A stretch of DNA of 64,000 nucleotides. Source: Mycolicibacterium sp. J2. Its GTDB lineage: Bacteria; Actinomycetota; Actinomycetes; Mycobacteriales; Mycobacteriaceae. The DNA lies in contig NZ_JAPFPY010000028.1 of the NCBI RefSeq assembly GCF_026240945.1, positions 1-64,000 on the forward strand, read 5' to 3'. The first letter of the stretch is position 1; every line of letters begins with the position of its first letter. The translations under genes were made by a program, and so were the position numbers. This document shows positions 19,314 through 28,231 of the stretch, one piece after another. The notes below the pieces were generated by a model, which made no database searches, was not told the origin of the DNA, and was given only the letters and a program-made list of their open reading frames with translations.

Positions 19314-21269
19314 TCAGTCGTCGCCGTTGCTGCCCGGCGCGGTCTTGGAGACCTGGACCAGGAACTCGTAGTTGGTCTTGGTCTTGCGCAACTGGCTCAT
19401 CAGCAGGTCGATGGCCTGATGACTGTCCAGACCAGAGAGCACCCGGCGCAGCTTGTGCACGATCGCGAACTCGTCGGGACCCAGGAGCAGCTCGTCCTTG
19501 CGGGTGCCGGACGGGTTGACGTCGACGGCCGGGAACACCCGGCGCTCGGCGATCTTGCGGTCGAGCTTGAGCTCGGCGTTACCGGTGCCCTTGAACTCTT
19601 CGAAGATCACGGTGTCACCGGTGGACCCGGTCTCGACCATCGCGGTGGCGATGATGGTCAACGAACCGCCGTGCTCGATATTGCGCGCCGCGCCGAGGAA
19701 GCGCTTGGGCGGATACAGCGCGGTCGAGTCGACACCACCGGACAGGATGCGACCCGACGCCGGCGACGCGTTGTTGTAGGCGCGGCCCAGGCGGGTGATC
19801 GAGTCGAGCAGCACCACGACGTCCTTGCCCTGCTCCACCAGGCGCTTCGCGCGCTCGATGGCCAGCTCGGCGGCCTGGGTGTGGTCTGACGGCGGCCGGT
19901 CGAAGGTCGAGGCGATGACCTCACCCTTGACCGAGCGCTGCATATCGGTGACCTCTTCGGGACGCTCGTCGACGAGCACGACCATGAGGTGGCATTCCGG
20001 GTTGTTGCGGGTGATCGCGTTCGCGATGTCCTGCATGATCGTGGTCTTACCGGCCTTGGGCGGCGACACGATCAGCGCGCGCTGACCCTTACCGATCGGC
20101 ATGATCAGGTCGATGACACGGGTGGTCAGCTTTTCCGGAGCCGTCTCCAGACGCAGCCGCTGGTTCGGGTACAGCGGGGTGAGCTTGCCGAACTCCGGCC
20201 GGTTCTTGGCCGCGTCCACCGGTCCGCCGTTGACGGTGTCCAGGCGAACCAGGGGGTTGAACTTCTGCCGCGGGTTGTTGCCGCCGGTATCGCCGTCGCG
20301 CGGAACCCGCACGGCGCCGGTCACCGCGTCGCCGCGGCGCAGTCCGTTCTTGCGGACCATGTTCATCGAGACGTAGACGTCATTCGGTCCGGCCAGGTAG
20401 CCCGAGGTGCGGACGAAGGCGTAGTTGTCCAGGACATCGAGGATGCCGGCGACCGGCTGCACGACGTCGTCCTCGCGCAATTCGGTCTCGTTACCGCCGC
20501 CGCCTTCACCGCCACCGGTGCGTTCGCCGCGACGCCGGCGATCGCGGAACCGGCGACCGCGACGGCCCTGACGGCTGTCGTCATCGTCGCCACCGCTGTT
20601 GTCGCGGTTGTTGTCGCGGTTGTTGTTATCGCGGTTGGTGTTACTGCTGTTGTTGCGGTTCTGCTGGCCGCCCTGCTGCTGGTCACCGCTGGTATCACCG
20701 GCGTTGTCCGGCTTCTCCTGCTTGTCCTGGCCACCGGATTTGGCCTCTTCGCGCGGCTTGGTGTCCTTGGTGTCCCTGGCGGGGGCGTCCTGCTTGGGCT
20801 CGCCCTTCGCTTCAGCCTTCGCTTCGGGCTGGTTGTCGGCCTGGGGCGCAGCGCCGTCCTGAGCCGCTTCCTGGGGGCCGCCCGACGGCGCTCCGGTACC
20901 GCGCGAGGCACTGCGGCGCTCACGCCGAGGCCGTTCGGCCTGCGCAGGCGCATCACCCGTCGCCGGGGCCGCCGTGGCCGCTGCGGACTCGGTGGCCTTC
21001 GGCTGGACGGCAGGCGCGTCACCGCCGCCGGCCTGGGCGCGTGCTTCCTTGATGGCAGAGATGAGTTCGCTCTTGCGCATCCCGGACGTGCCCTTGACAC
21101 CGACCTCGCCGGCCAGTGCGCGCAGGTCCGGAAGCAGCATCGACGTGAGCGAGCCGCCACGGCCACCGCGAGTGGCGCCCGTGGTGGGCGCATTGGTGGT
21201 TTCCACGACTACGGACGGTGCGACGGTCACGTCGCTGTCGCTCGTCGTGAAGAGGTCCGTATCAGTCAC
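19314..21269 (-). CDS. rho: transcription termination factor Rho
   Basis: Hexameric RNA helicase. The 651-aa protein has a Rho_N segment (LPDLRALAGEVGVKGTSGMRKSELI), then a long low-complexity insertion (about 80-255) rich in Gln, Asn, Arg, Asp and Gly (for example NRNNSSNTNRDNNNRDN and DRRRRGERTGGGEGGG), then the cold-shock-like RNA domain and the RecA-type motor with P-loop PPKAGKTT. Actinobacterial Rho proteins carry such insertions. The start is GTG at 21269 behind AAAGGAAA. Confidence 0.97.
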   Translation of the reverse strand: MTDTDLFTTSDSDVTVAPSVVVETTNAPTTGATRGGRGGSLTSMLLPDLRALAGEVGVKGTSGMRKSELISAIKEARAQAGGGDAPAVQPKATESAAATAAPATGDAPAQAERPRRERRSASRGTGAPSGGPQEAAQDGAAPQADNQPEAKAEAKGEPKQDAPARDTKDTKPREEAKSGGQDKQEKPDNAGDTSGDQQQGGQQNRNNSSNTNRDNNNRDNNRDNSGGDDDDSRQGRRGRRFRDRRRRGERTGGGEGGGGNETELREDDVVQPVAGILDVLDNYAFVRTSGYLAGPNDVYVSMNMVRKNGLRRGDAVTGAVRVPRDGDTGGNNPRQKFNPLVRLDTVNGGPVDAAKNRPEFGKLTPLYPNQRLRLETAPEKLTTRVIDLIMPIGKGQRALIVSPPKAGKTTIMQDIANAITRNNPECHLMVVLVDERPEEVTDMQRSVKGEVIASTFDRPPSDHTQAAELAIERAKRLVEQGKDVVVLLDSITRLGRAYNNASPASGRILSGGVDSTALYPPKRFLGAARNIEHGGSLTIIATAMVETGSTGDTVIFEEFKGTGNAELKLDRKIAERRVFPAVDVNPSGTRKDELLLGPDEFAIVHKLRRVLSGLDSHQAIDLLMSQLRKTKTNYEFLVQVSKTAPGSNGDD

Positions 21270-21574
21270 GGATTTCCTTTCTGTCCTCGCAGTCCATCCG
21301 ACGCGAGGGGTCCCCGAAGGTCATGTGCAGTCAGCCGAATAGCCGATTGCGTTGTCTTCCACAGCGTCGCCGGTGCCAGTGCAACGGTGATCGCCGGGAT
21401 TCGCCGTCATGCGGAGAACCGTCAGCCCAAGAGTGAAGCACGAGAAGATGAGGTAGTCGTCCTAGTGTCGGCGCAGGTAGAGACGCTGCGATTGCTGGAC
21501 GACTGCGAGAATAACTCGCATCACTGCGGGAAGCAAGGAACACCATATTTCGCGTGTTAGTCCAGGGCAGCGTC
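21270..21574 (-). promoter_or_regulatory. rho upstream region
   Basis: This 305-bp stretch between the thrB stop and the rho start has no coding signal on either strand. It must contain the rho promoter and a 5' leader; Rho genes are often autoregulated through such leaders. I see no clear terminator or riboswitch fold. Confidence 0.4.
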
Positions 21575-22522
21575 TCAGGCGGTACCCGACGACCAGCGGA
21601 CGCCCGCACCCACCGACATCTCGGTGACGGCAAATCCATTCGCGGCGCCGATCTCCAGCGCCTCCGGCGGCAGGTCCACTCCGTTGGTCAGAGCTATCAC
21701 CGCTGGTCCGGCTCCTGAGAGCACCGCTGCGACATTCAAACGTCGCAAAGCCGCGAGATATTCCGCCGATGCCGGCATCGCGGGCGCGCGCTGCGGTTGA
21801 TGCAGCCGGTCCTCGGTGGCCTGCACAAGCAGATCCGGCCGTTTCGTGAGCGCCACCACAAGCATCGCCGCGCGGCTCAGGTTGAAGCGGGCATCGGTGT
21901 GCGTGACGTGCTCGGGCAGCAGCACCCGGGTCTCGGCGGTCGACGACCGGTTCTCCGGAATCGCCGGGAAGAACCGGATATCGGGATGCAGGTCCAACTG
22001 CACCGCGCCGTAGCGGGCCGGGCCGGCCTCCGGCCCGTCCTCGGTCACCGTCCATGACACCACTGCCCCGCCCAATACCGCGGCCGCGGCATTGTCGGGA
22101 TGCCCCTCGAACTCCGAGGACAGCTGGACCAGTTGATCGCGATCCAACTCCGTCGAGTCAACTTGCGCCGCAAGGCCATTGACGACAGCAAGCCCTCCGA
22201 CAACGGCCGCGGCCGACGAGCCGAGGCCACGGGAATGCGGAATGACGTTGCGGGACTTGACCTTCAATCCCCCGGCCTGCAGCCCGGCGGCTTGCAGGCC
22301 GCGTTTGATGGCGCGCACCACCAGATGCGTCTCATCGAGCGGCACCTGGCCGGCACCCTGCCCTTCGACATCGATGGTGAGACCGGATTCGGTTGTCTCG
22401 ACCACGATTTCGTCGTACATGCCGAGCGCAAGACCAAGGCTGTCGAAGCCGGGGCCGAGGTTGGCACTGGAGGCCGCCACGGTGGCAGAAGCCGTCAACC
22501 CGGCCGGGAGGATGTGGGTCAC
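21575..22522 (-). CDS. thrB: homoserine kinase
   Basis: Phosphorylates homoserine in threonine synthesis. The 315-aa GHMP-kinase has the substrate loop SSANLGPGFDSLGLAL and the ATP loop PHSRGLGSSAAAVVGG. The start is taken as GTG at 22522 (VTHILPAGL), 16 bp after the thrC stop; the longer TTG-initiated frame would overlap thrC and is not family-like. It is the last gene of the argS-lysA-hom-thrC-thrB operon. Confidence 0.95.
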   Translation of the reverse strand: MTHILPAGLTASATVAASSANLGPGFDSLGLALGMYDEIVVETTESGLTIDVEGQGAGQVPLDETHLVVRAIKRGLQAAGLQAGGLKVKSRNVIPHSRGLGSSAAAVVGGLAVVNGLAAQVDSTELDRDQLVQLSSEFEGHPDNAAAAVLGGAVVSWTVTEDGPEAGPARYGAVQLDLHPDIRFFPAIPENRSSTAETRVLLPEHVTHTDARFNLSRAAMLVVALTKRPDLLVQATEDRLHQPQRAPAMPASAEYLAALRRLNVAAVLSGAGPAVIALTNGVDLPPEALEIGAANGFAVTEMSVGAGVRWSSGTA

Positions 22523-22538
22523 CTGAGATGTCCGCTCG

Positions 22539-23609
22539 TCAGCCCAGGCCGAGCTTCTCGACAACGGCGATCGGGTCGACGGGCACCGGGGTGACCGGCG
22601 GCATGCCCTTGAGCGCCGTGTCGGGGTCCTTGAGGCCGTTGCCGGTGACCGTGCACACCACGGTGGACCCGCGCTTGACCCAGCCGTCCTCGATCGCCTT
22701 GAGCAGCCCGGCGATGCTGGCGGCGGACGCCGGCTCTACGAAGACACCCTCGGCACGGGCCACCAGGTGATACGCCGCCAGGATTTCCTCGTCGGTGGCC
22801 GCCAGGAAGCGGCCGTTGGACTGCTGCTGGGCTTCCACGGCCGAATGCCACGATGCGGGCGAGCCGATCCGGATGGCGGTGGCGATCGTCTCGGGGTGGC
22901 TGACCGGTTGGCCGGTCACCAGCGGTGCGGCACCGGCGGCCTGGGTGCCCAGCATCCGTGGCAGCCGGTCACTCACGCCGTCGCGGTGGTACTCGGTGTA
23001 GCCGCGCCAGTAGGCGGTGATGTTGCCGGCGTTGCCGACGGGCAGGGAGTGCACGTCGGGTGCGGTGCCCAGCGCGTCGACGATTTCGAAGGCGGCGGTC
23101 TTCTGCCCCTCGATACGCACCGGGTTCACCGAGTTGACCAGGGCGATGGTCGGGAAGTCCGCGGTCAGCTTGCGGGCCAGTTCCAGGCAGTCGTCGAAGT
23201 TGCCGTCGACCTGAATGATCTTGGCGCCGTGCATGACTGCCTGGGCCAGCTTGCCCATGGCGATCTTGCCCTGCGGGACCAGCACCGCGCAGGTGATGCC
23301 GGCGCGCGCCGCGTAGGCGGCCGCGGACGCCGAGGTGTTGCCCGTCGACGCACACAGCACCGCCTGCTGGCCGCGGGCCAACGCATCGCTGACGGCCATG
23401 GTCATGCCGCGGTCCTTGAAGGAACCGGTCGGGTTGAGGCCTTCGACCTTCAGGTGCACGGTGCAGCCGGTCTGCTCGGACAGCCGCTTGGCGTGGATCA
23501 GCGGGGTGCCGCCCTCGAGCAGGGTGACCGGCGTCCACTCGTCGGTGACCGGCAGCCGGTCCCGGTAAGCGGCGATCAGGCCGGGCCACGGGGTATGCAC
23601 GGGTGCCAT
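22539..23609 (-). CDS. thrC: threonine synthase
   Basis: PLP enzyme converting O-phosphohomoserine to threonine. The 356-aa protein has the PLP lysine Lys65 in NPTGSFKDRGMT, the Ser/Gly loop STGNTSASAAAYAARAG and a PLP-phosphate loop near GNAGNITAYW. Its ATG shares one base with the hom stop (TAATG), indicating coupling. Confidence 0.97.
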   Translation of the reverse strand: MAPVHTPWPGLIAAYRDRLPVTDEWTPVTLLEGGTPLIHAKRLSEQTGCTVHLKVEGLNPTGSFKDRGMTMAVSDALARGQQAVLCASTGNTSASAAAYAARAGITCAVLVPQGKIAMGKLAQAVMHGAKIIQVDGNFDDCLELARKLTADFPTIALVNSVNPVRIEGQKTAAFEIVDALGTAPDVHSLPVGNAGNITAYWRGYTEYHRDGVSDRLPRMLGTQAAGAAPLVTGQPVSHPETIATAIRIGSPASWHSAVEAQQQSNGRFLAATDEEILAAYHLVARAEGVFVEPASAASIAGLLKAIEDGWVKRGSTVVCTVTGNGLKDPDTALKGMPPVTPVPVDPIAVVEKLGLG

Positions 23610-24934
23610 TATTCTGCGGTTCCTTCCAGGCGCAGCACGCTGTTGATGCTCTCGACGGCCTCGTGGTCGGCAAGGGCCGCAACGGTTTCCGACAATGCGG
23701 CGTCGGTGGCCTTGTGCGTGACCACGACGATGCGGGCACCGGCACGCTGCCCCTCTTCGTCGACGGTGCCCTCCTGGCGCACCTCGGCGATGCTGACCTC
23801 ACGCTTGCCGAACTCCGCTGCCACCGAGGACAGCACACCGGGCTTGTCGGCGACGTTCATGCTGACGTAGTAGCGGGTCGGGATGAAGCCGATGGGCGCG
23901 ATGGGCAGCTGCGCGTATTTGGATTCGCGTGGGCCGCGCCCACCTTGAACCCGGTTGCGGGCGGCCATCACGACATCACCCATCACCGCCGAGGCGGTTG
24001 GCGCACCGCCGGCGCCCTGGCCGTAGAACATCAACCGGCCGGCCGCCTCGGCCTCGACCACCACGGCGTTGAATGCGCCGTTGACGGTGGCCAGCGGATG
24101 CTCCAGCGGCACCAGAGCGGGATAAACCCGAGCCGAAACCCGCTGTTGACCTTCGTCATTGGTGAGCCGCTCACAGATGGCCAGCAGCTTGATATTGCAG
24201 CCGAGCGCCTTGGCCGACTCGAAGTCGGCGGCGCTGACCGTGGTGATGCCCTCGCGGTACACGTCGTCGGCGGTCACCCGGGTGTGGAAGGCGATGGAGG
24301 CGAGGATGGCAGCCTTGGCGGCGGCGTCGTAGCCCTCGACGTCGGCAGTCGGGTCGGCCTCGGCGTAGCCCAGTGCGCTGGCATCGGCCAATGCGCTGGC
24401 GTAGTCGGCGCCGGTGTCGTTCATCGCCGACAGGATGTAGTTGGTGGTGCCGTTGACGATGCCGGCCACCCGGCACACCGTGTCACCGGCCAGCGACTGG
24501 GTCAGCGGGCGGATCACCGGGATGGCACCGGCCACCGCCGCCTCGAAATACAGGTCGACGCGGGCCTTTTCGGCGGCCTGGGCAAGTTCACCGGTGGACT
24601 GGGCCATCAGCGCCTTGTTCGCGGTGACCACGGACTTTCCGGTCTCCAGCGCCTTCAGGATGGCCTTGCGCGCCGGTTTCACCGGGCCCATCAGCTCCAC
24701 CACGATGTCGACGTCGTCGCGGGAGACCAGGGCGTCGACGTCGTCGGTGAGCAGTTCGACGGGCACGCCGCGGTCGGCCGAGACCGTCCGCACCCCGATG
24801 CCGCGCAGTTCCAGCGGGGCACCGATGCGGGCGGCCAGGTCGGCGGCGCTGTCGTTGATGATGCGCACCACCTCGGTGCCCACATTGCCCAATCCCAGCA
24901 CCGCTACGCCGATGGGCTTGTCCTTCTTGCTCAT
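23609..24934 (-). CDS. hom: homoserine dehydrogenase
   Basis: Reduces aspartate semialdehyde to homoserine, the branch point to threonine and methionine. The 441-aa protein has the N-terminal NAD(P) fingerprint GVAVLGLGNVGTEVV, the GTTNYILSAM catalytic region and a C-terminal ACT domain (about 355-441) that normally gives threonine feedback. M. tuberculosis calls it thrA (Rv1294). It overlaps lysA by 4 nt and thrC by 1 nt. Confidence 0.97.
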   Translation of the reverse strand: MSKKDKPIGVAVLGLGNVGTEVVRIINDSAADLAARIGAPLELRGIGVRTVSADRGVPVELLTDDVDALVSRDDVDIVVELMGPVKPARKAILKALETGKSVVTANKALMAQSTGELAQAAEKARVDLYFEAAVAGAIPVIRPLTQSLAGDTVCRVAGIVNGTTNYILSAMNDTGADYASALADASALGYAEADPTADVEGYDAAAKAAILASIAFHTRVTADDVYREGITTVSAADFESAKALGCNIKLLAICERLTNDEGQQRVSARVYPALVPLEHPLATVNGAFNAVVVEAEAAGRLMFYGQGAGGAPTASAVMGDVVMAARNRVQGGRGPRESKYAQLPIAPIGFIPTRYYVSMNVADKPGVLSSVAAEFGKREVSIAEVRQEGTVDEEGQRAGARIVVVTHKATDAALSETVAALADHEAVESINSVLRLEGTAE

Positions 24935-26328
24935 TGGCCGCTCACCTCCAAACTCAGTAGGTCATCGACGTTTTCTCGTCGCAGAATCAGACGGGCCTTG
25001 CCATCCCGGACGGCGACCACCGCGGGTCGCGTCAGCAGGTTGTACCGGCTCGACATCGAATAGCAGTAGGCGCCGGTGGCGGCGACTGCCAGTAGGTCAC
25101 CGGGGCCCAGATCGTCGGACACCCAGGTATCGCGCACGACGATATCGCCGCTCTCGCAATGCTTTCCGACAATCCGAGCCAGGACAGCCCGGGCATCGCT
25201 GACCCGAGACACCAGGCGGGCATCGTATTCGGCGTCGTAGAGCGCCGGGCGGATGTTGTCACTCATGCCGCCGTCCACGCTGACGTAGCGCCGCTGCGCG
25301 GTGGCGCTGATCGCCACGTCCTTGACGGTGCCGACCTCGTAGAGGGTGATGGTGCCCGGACCGGCGATGGCGCGACCCGGCTCTACCACGAGCTTAGGCG
25401 TGGGCAGTCCGACGGCGGCCGACTCATTGCGCACGATGGCTTTGAGCTTGTCGGCCAGCTCCTGCATGGGCGGCGGATCGTCGGCCGGTACGTACGAAAT
25501 ACCCAGTCCCCCACCGAGGTCGATGACCGAGATCTGCGCGGTCTTGTCCACGCCGAATTCAGCCACCACATCGCGCAGCAGGCTGATGACGCGCCGGGCG
25601 GCCACCTCGAAGCCGGCCACGTCGAAGATCTGCGAACCGACGTGACAGTGCAGACCGACCAGGCGCAGGTTGTCGGTGGCGAAGACCTTGCGCACCGCGT
25701 CCATGGCGGCACCACTGGCCAGGGACAGTCCGAACTTCTGGTCTTCGTGGGCGGTGGAGATGAACTCGTGGGTGTGCGCCTCCACGCCGGGGGTCACCCG
25801 CACCAGCACGTCCTGCACGATGCCGGCCGCCCCGGCGATGGCGTCGAGGCGTTCGATCTCGATCTCGGAGTCCAACACGATGTGCCCGACGCCGGCCTTC
25901 ACCGCCATGGTGAGCTCGTCGACCGATTTGTTGTTGCCGTGCAAGGTGATCCGCTCGGCCGGGAAGTCGGCATGCAGGGCCACGGCCAGTTCACCGCCGG
26001 TGGCCACGTCCAGCGACAGTCCCTCGCCATTGACCCAGCGGGCGATCTCGGTGCACAGGAACGCCTTGGATGCGTAGTGCACGTACTGGCCGCCTCCGAA
26101 GGCCGCGGCGATATCGCGGCAGCGCCCCCGGAAATCGTCCTCGTCGATGACGAACAGCGGCGTGCCGAACTGCGCGGCCAGCTCGGTGACGCGCACCCCG
26201 GCGATCGAGACCACCCCGTCGTCACCGCGAGACAGGTTGCGCGGCCACACATTCGGGGCCAGCAGTAGGATCTCGTCAGGCGTCTGCGGCTGGACCGGCA
26301 CCGCGGCGGCCGTGGCTTGTGCGCTCAC
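24931..26328 (-). CDS. lysA: diaminopimelate decarboxylase
   Basis: Last step of lysine synthesis. The 465-aa fold-III PLP enzyme has the Schiff-base lysine Lys88 in YVHYASKAFLC, the PLP-phosphate segment DLGGGLGISY and the EPGRAIAGPG loop. The start is GTG at 26328, which overlaps the argS stop as GTGA; the longer frame lies inside argS. Translational coupling with argS is conserved in mycobacteria and corynebacteria. Confidence 0.96.
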   Translation of the reverse strand: MSAQATAAAVPVQPQTPDEILLLAPNVWPRNLSRGDDGVVSIAGVRVTELAAQFGTPLFVIDEDDFRGRCRDIAAAFGGGQYVHYASKAFLCTEIARWVNGEGLSLDVATGGELAVALHADFPAERITLHGNNKSVDELTMAVKAGVGHIVLDSEIEIERLDAIAGAAGIVQDVLVRVTPGVEAHTHEFISTAHEDQKFGLSLASGAAMDAVRKVFATDNLRLVGLHCHVGSQIFDVAGFEVAARRVISLLRDVVAEFGVDKTAQISVIDLGGGLGISYVPADDPPPMQELADKLKAIVRNESAAVGLPTPKLVVEPGRAIAGPGTITLYEVGTVKDVAISATAQRRYVSVDGGMSDNIRPALYDAEYDARLVSRVSDARAVLARIVGKHCESGDIVVRDTWVSDDLGPGDLLAVAATGAYCYSMSSRYNLLTRPAVVAVRDGKARLILRRENVDDLLSLEVSGQ

Positions 26329-27974
26329 ATCCGCTCCGGTGCGCTGACCCCGAGGATGGCCAGACCGTTGGCGATCACCTGGCGGGTGGCCTCGCACAGC
26401 GCCAGCCGGGCCGCGTTGATGTCGGTCGCGTCCTCGTCGCCCTGCGGCAGCACCCGGCAGGAGTCGTAGAACCGGTGGTAGTCACCGGCCAGGTCCTCCA
26501 GGTAGCGGCACACCCGGTGCGGTTCACGCAGATCGGCGGCGGTCTTGAGCACCCGGCCGAACTCGCCGATGGTGCGCATCAGCGTGGCCTCGCGGTCGTG
26601 GCTGAGCAATTCCAGGTGCGCGGTATCGGCGCTCAAGCCCAGTTCGGCGGCGTTGCGGGCCAGCGCGGAGAGCCGCGCGTGCGCGTATTGCACGTAGTAG
26701 ACCGGGTTTTCGTTGGAGGCGCTGGCCCACAGACCGAGGTCGATGTCGATGGGGCTGTTCACCGAAGACCGGATCAGCACGTACCGGGCGGCGTCCACGC
26801 CGATGGCGTCGACCAGGTCGTCGAGGGTGATGACGGTGCCGGCGCGCTTGCTCATCCGGACCGGCTGGCCGTCACGGACCAGGTTGACCATCTGCCCGAT
26901 CAGCACCTCGACGGTGTCCGGGTCGTCGCCGAGGGCCGCCGCGGCGGCCTTGAGCCGGGCGATGTAGCCGTGATGATCGGCGCCCAGCATGTAGATGCAC
27001 AGGTCGAAACCGCGCTGCCGCTTGTCCAGGTAGTAGGCCAGGTCACCGGCGACATAGGCCGGATTGCCGTCGCTCTTGATGACGACGCGGTCCTTGTCAT
27101 CGCCGAATTCGGTGGTGCGCAACCAGGTTGCGCCGTCCTTTTCGTAGATGGCGCCGTTGTCGCGCAGCTTGGCGATGGCCTGATCGACCCGGCCCGAGGT
27201 GTGCATCGAGTCTTCGTGGGTGTAGACGTCGAAGTCGGTGCCGAATTCGTGCAGGGACTTCTTGATGTGGGTGAACATCAGGTCCACACCAATGGCGCGG
27301 AAGGTCTCCTGCTGCTCGTCGGCGGGCAGGCTCATGGCGTCGGGCGCCTTGGCCAGCACCGCGGCGGCGATGTCGTTGATGTAGGTGCCGGCGTAACCAT
27401 CCTCCGGCGCGGGCTCGCCCTTGGCGGCGGCGACCAGCGAGCGGGCAAACCGGTCGATCTGCGCGCCGTGGTCGTTGAAGTAGTACTCCCGGGTGACGTC
27501 GGCGCCCTGGGTGCTCAGCAGCCGGCCCAGTGCGTCGCCGACGGCGGCCCAGCGGGTGCCACCGATGTGGATGGGCCCGGTGGGGTTCGCCGAGACGAAT
27601 TCCAGGTTGATCTTGAGCGCCAGGTCGGTGGAGTGCCCGTAGGTGGCGCCGGCGCTCAGCACGTTGGTGACCACGACGCCCTGGGCGCCCGTCTCGATGC
27701 GCAGGTTGACGAAGCCGGGGCCGGCGACCTCGGCGGCGGCGATACCGTCGGCGGCGGTCAGGGCCTCGGCCAGCCAGCCGGCCAGCTCGCGCGGGTTGGC
27801 GCCGACCTTCTTGCCCAGCTGAAGTGCGATGTTGGTGGCGTAGTCACCGTGTTCGGGGTTGCGCGGGCGCTCGACGGTCACCGTCTCGGGCAGCGCGGCG
27901 GTGTCCAGGCCGTGTTCGGCCAGGACCGCGGCGGCGGTGGTCTTGAGCAGGGCAGCCAGGTCGGCGGGTGTCAC
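26325..27974 (-). CDS. argS: arginyl-tRNA synthetase
   Basis: The 549-aa class I synthetase has an N-terminal Add-1 domain, the HIGH-like motif PTGPIHIGGTRW (131-142), the KMSKS-region MSKRAGTVITLDDL and the DALR C-terminal anticodon domain ending near GLAILGVSAPERM. It starts with GTG. It heads the argS-lysA-hom-thrC-thrB operon and is followed, on the opposite strand, by tRNA-Arg(CCG), one of its own substrates. Confidence 0.97.
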   Translation of the reverse strand: MTPADLAALLKTTAAAVLAEHGLDTAALPETVTVERPRNPEHGDYATNIALQLGKKVGANPRELAGWLAEALTAADGIAAAEVAGPGFVNLRIETGAQGVVVTNVLSAGATYGHSTDLALKINLEFVSANPTGPIHIGGTRWAAVGDALGRLLSTQGADVTREYYFNDHGAQIDRFARSLVAAAKGEPAPEDGYAGTYINDIAAAVLAKAPDAMSLPADEQQETFRAIGVDLMFTHIKKSLHEFGTDFDVYTHEDSMHTSGRVDQAIAKLRDNGAIYEKDGATWLRTTEFGDDKDRVVIKSDGNPAYVAGDLAYYLDKRQRGFDLCIYMLGADHHGYIARLKAAAAALGDDPDTVEVLIGQMVNLVRDGQPVRMSKRAGTVITLDDLVDAIGVDAARYVLIRSSVNSPIDIDLGLWASASNENPVYYVQYAHARLSALARNAAELGLSADTAHLELLSHDREATLMRTIGEFGRVLKTAADLREPHRVCRYLEDLAGDYHRFYDSCRVLPQGDEDATDINAARLALCEATRQVIANGLAILGVSAPERM

Positions 27975-28062
27975 AGGGGTCCATCCTATGGTCTGGGGTG
28001 GTCAGCGCCCGAATCCATTCCGGTTCACGGGTCCCGTTCCCCATGCGCTATTCTTGCTCCGC

Positions 28063-28068
28063 TAGTCT
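28063..28068 (+). promoter_or_regulatory. putative -10 box of tRNA-Arg
   Basis: TAGTCT lies 31 bp upstream of the tRNA 5' end in the argS-tRNA gap. It fits a -10 hexamer; the -35 is weak. Confidence 0.3.
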
Positions 28069-28098
28069 GACAAAGCCCTAACGGCGCGAGTTTCACGC

Positions 28099-28171
28099 GC
28101 CCCCGTAGCTCAGGGGATAGAGCGTCTGCCTCCGGAGCAGAAGGCCGCAGGTTCGAATCCTGCCGGGGGCA
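28099..28171 (+). tRNA. tRNA-Arg (anticodon CCG)
   Basis: A 73-nt cloverleaf: acceptor arms GCCCCCG (28099-28105) and CGGGGGC (28164-28170) with discriminator A, D-arm AGCTCAGGGGATAGAGC, anticodon loop CTCCGGA giving CCG, and T-arm around GGTTCGAATCC. CCA is not encoded. The last 12 bases are part of the duplicated target site of the adjacent insertion sequence, but this copy is intact. Confidence 0.97.
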
Positions 28172-28174
28172 CAG
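28160..28174. repeat. target-site duplication, left copy
   Basis: CTGCCGGGGGCACAG directly precedes the left inverted repeat of the insertion sequence and is repeated exactly at 29464-29478. It consists of the tRNA-Arg 3' end plus three bases. Confidence 0.88.
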
Positions 28175-28200
28175 TGTGATGTCGCAAGACATCGGAATAG
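28175..28200. repeat. left terminal inverted repeat of the IS
   Basis: Begins TGTGATGTCGCAAG and ends GGACATCGGAATAG-like (here GACATCGGAATAG). It matches the reverse complement of 29438-29463 at 22 of 26 positions. Confidence 0.9.
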
Positions 28201-28231
28201 CCGCGGACCTGCTTTAGGTCCGCGGTTTTTT
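28201..28231 (+). terminator. intrinsic terminator inside the IS left end
   Basis: A perfect 10-bp stem CCGCGGACCT / AGGTCCGCGG (28201-28210, 28216-28225) with a 5-nt loop is followed by TTTTTT (28226-28231). It stops plus-strand transcription entering from tRNA-Arg, protecting the element from read-through. The same bases encode the last codons and stop of the transposase on the other strand. Confidence 0.85.

Noticed and set aside
26319..28070. A 583-codon open frame on the plus strand
   Set aside because: It lies antisense to argS, which has all synthetase motifs.
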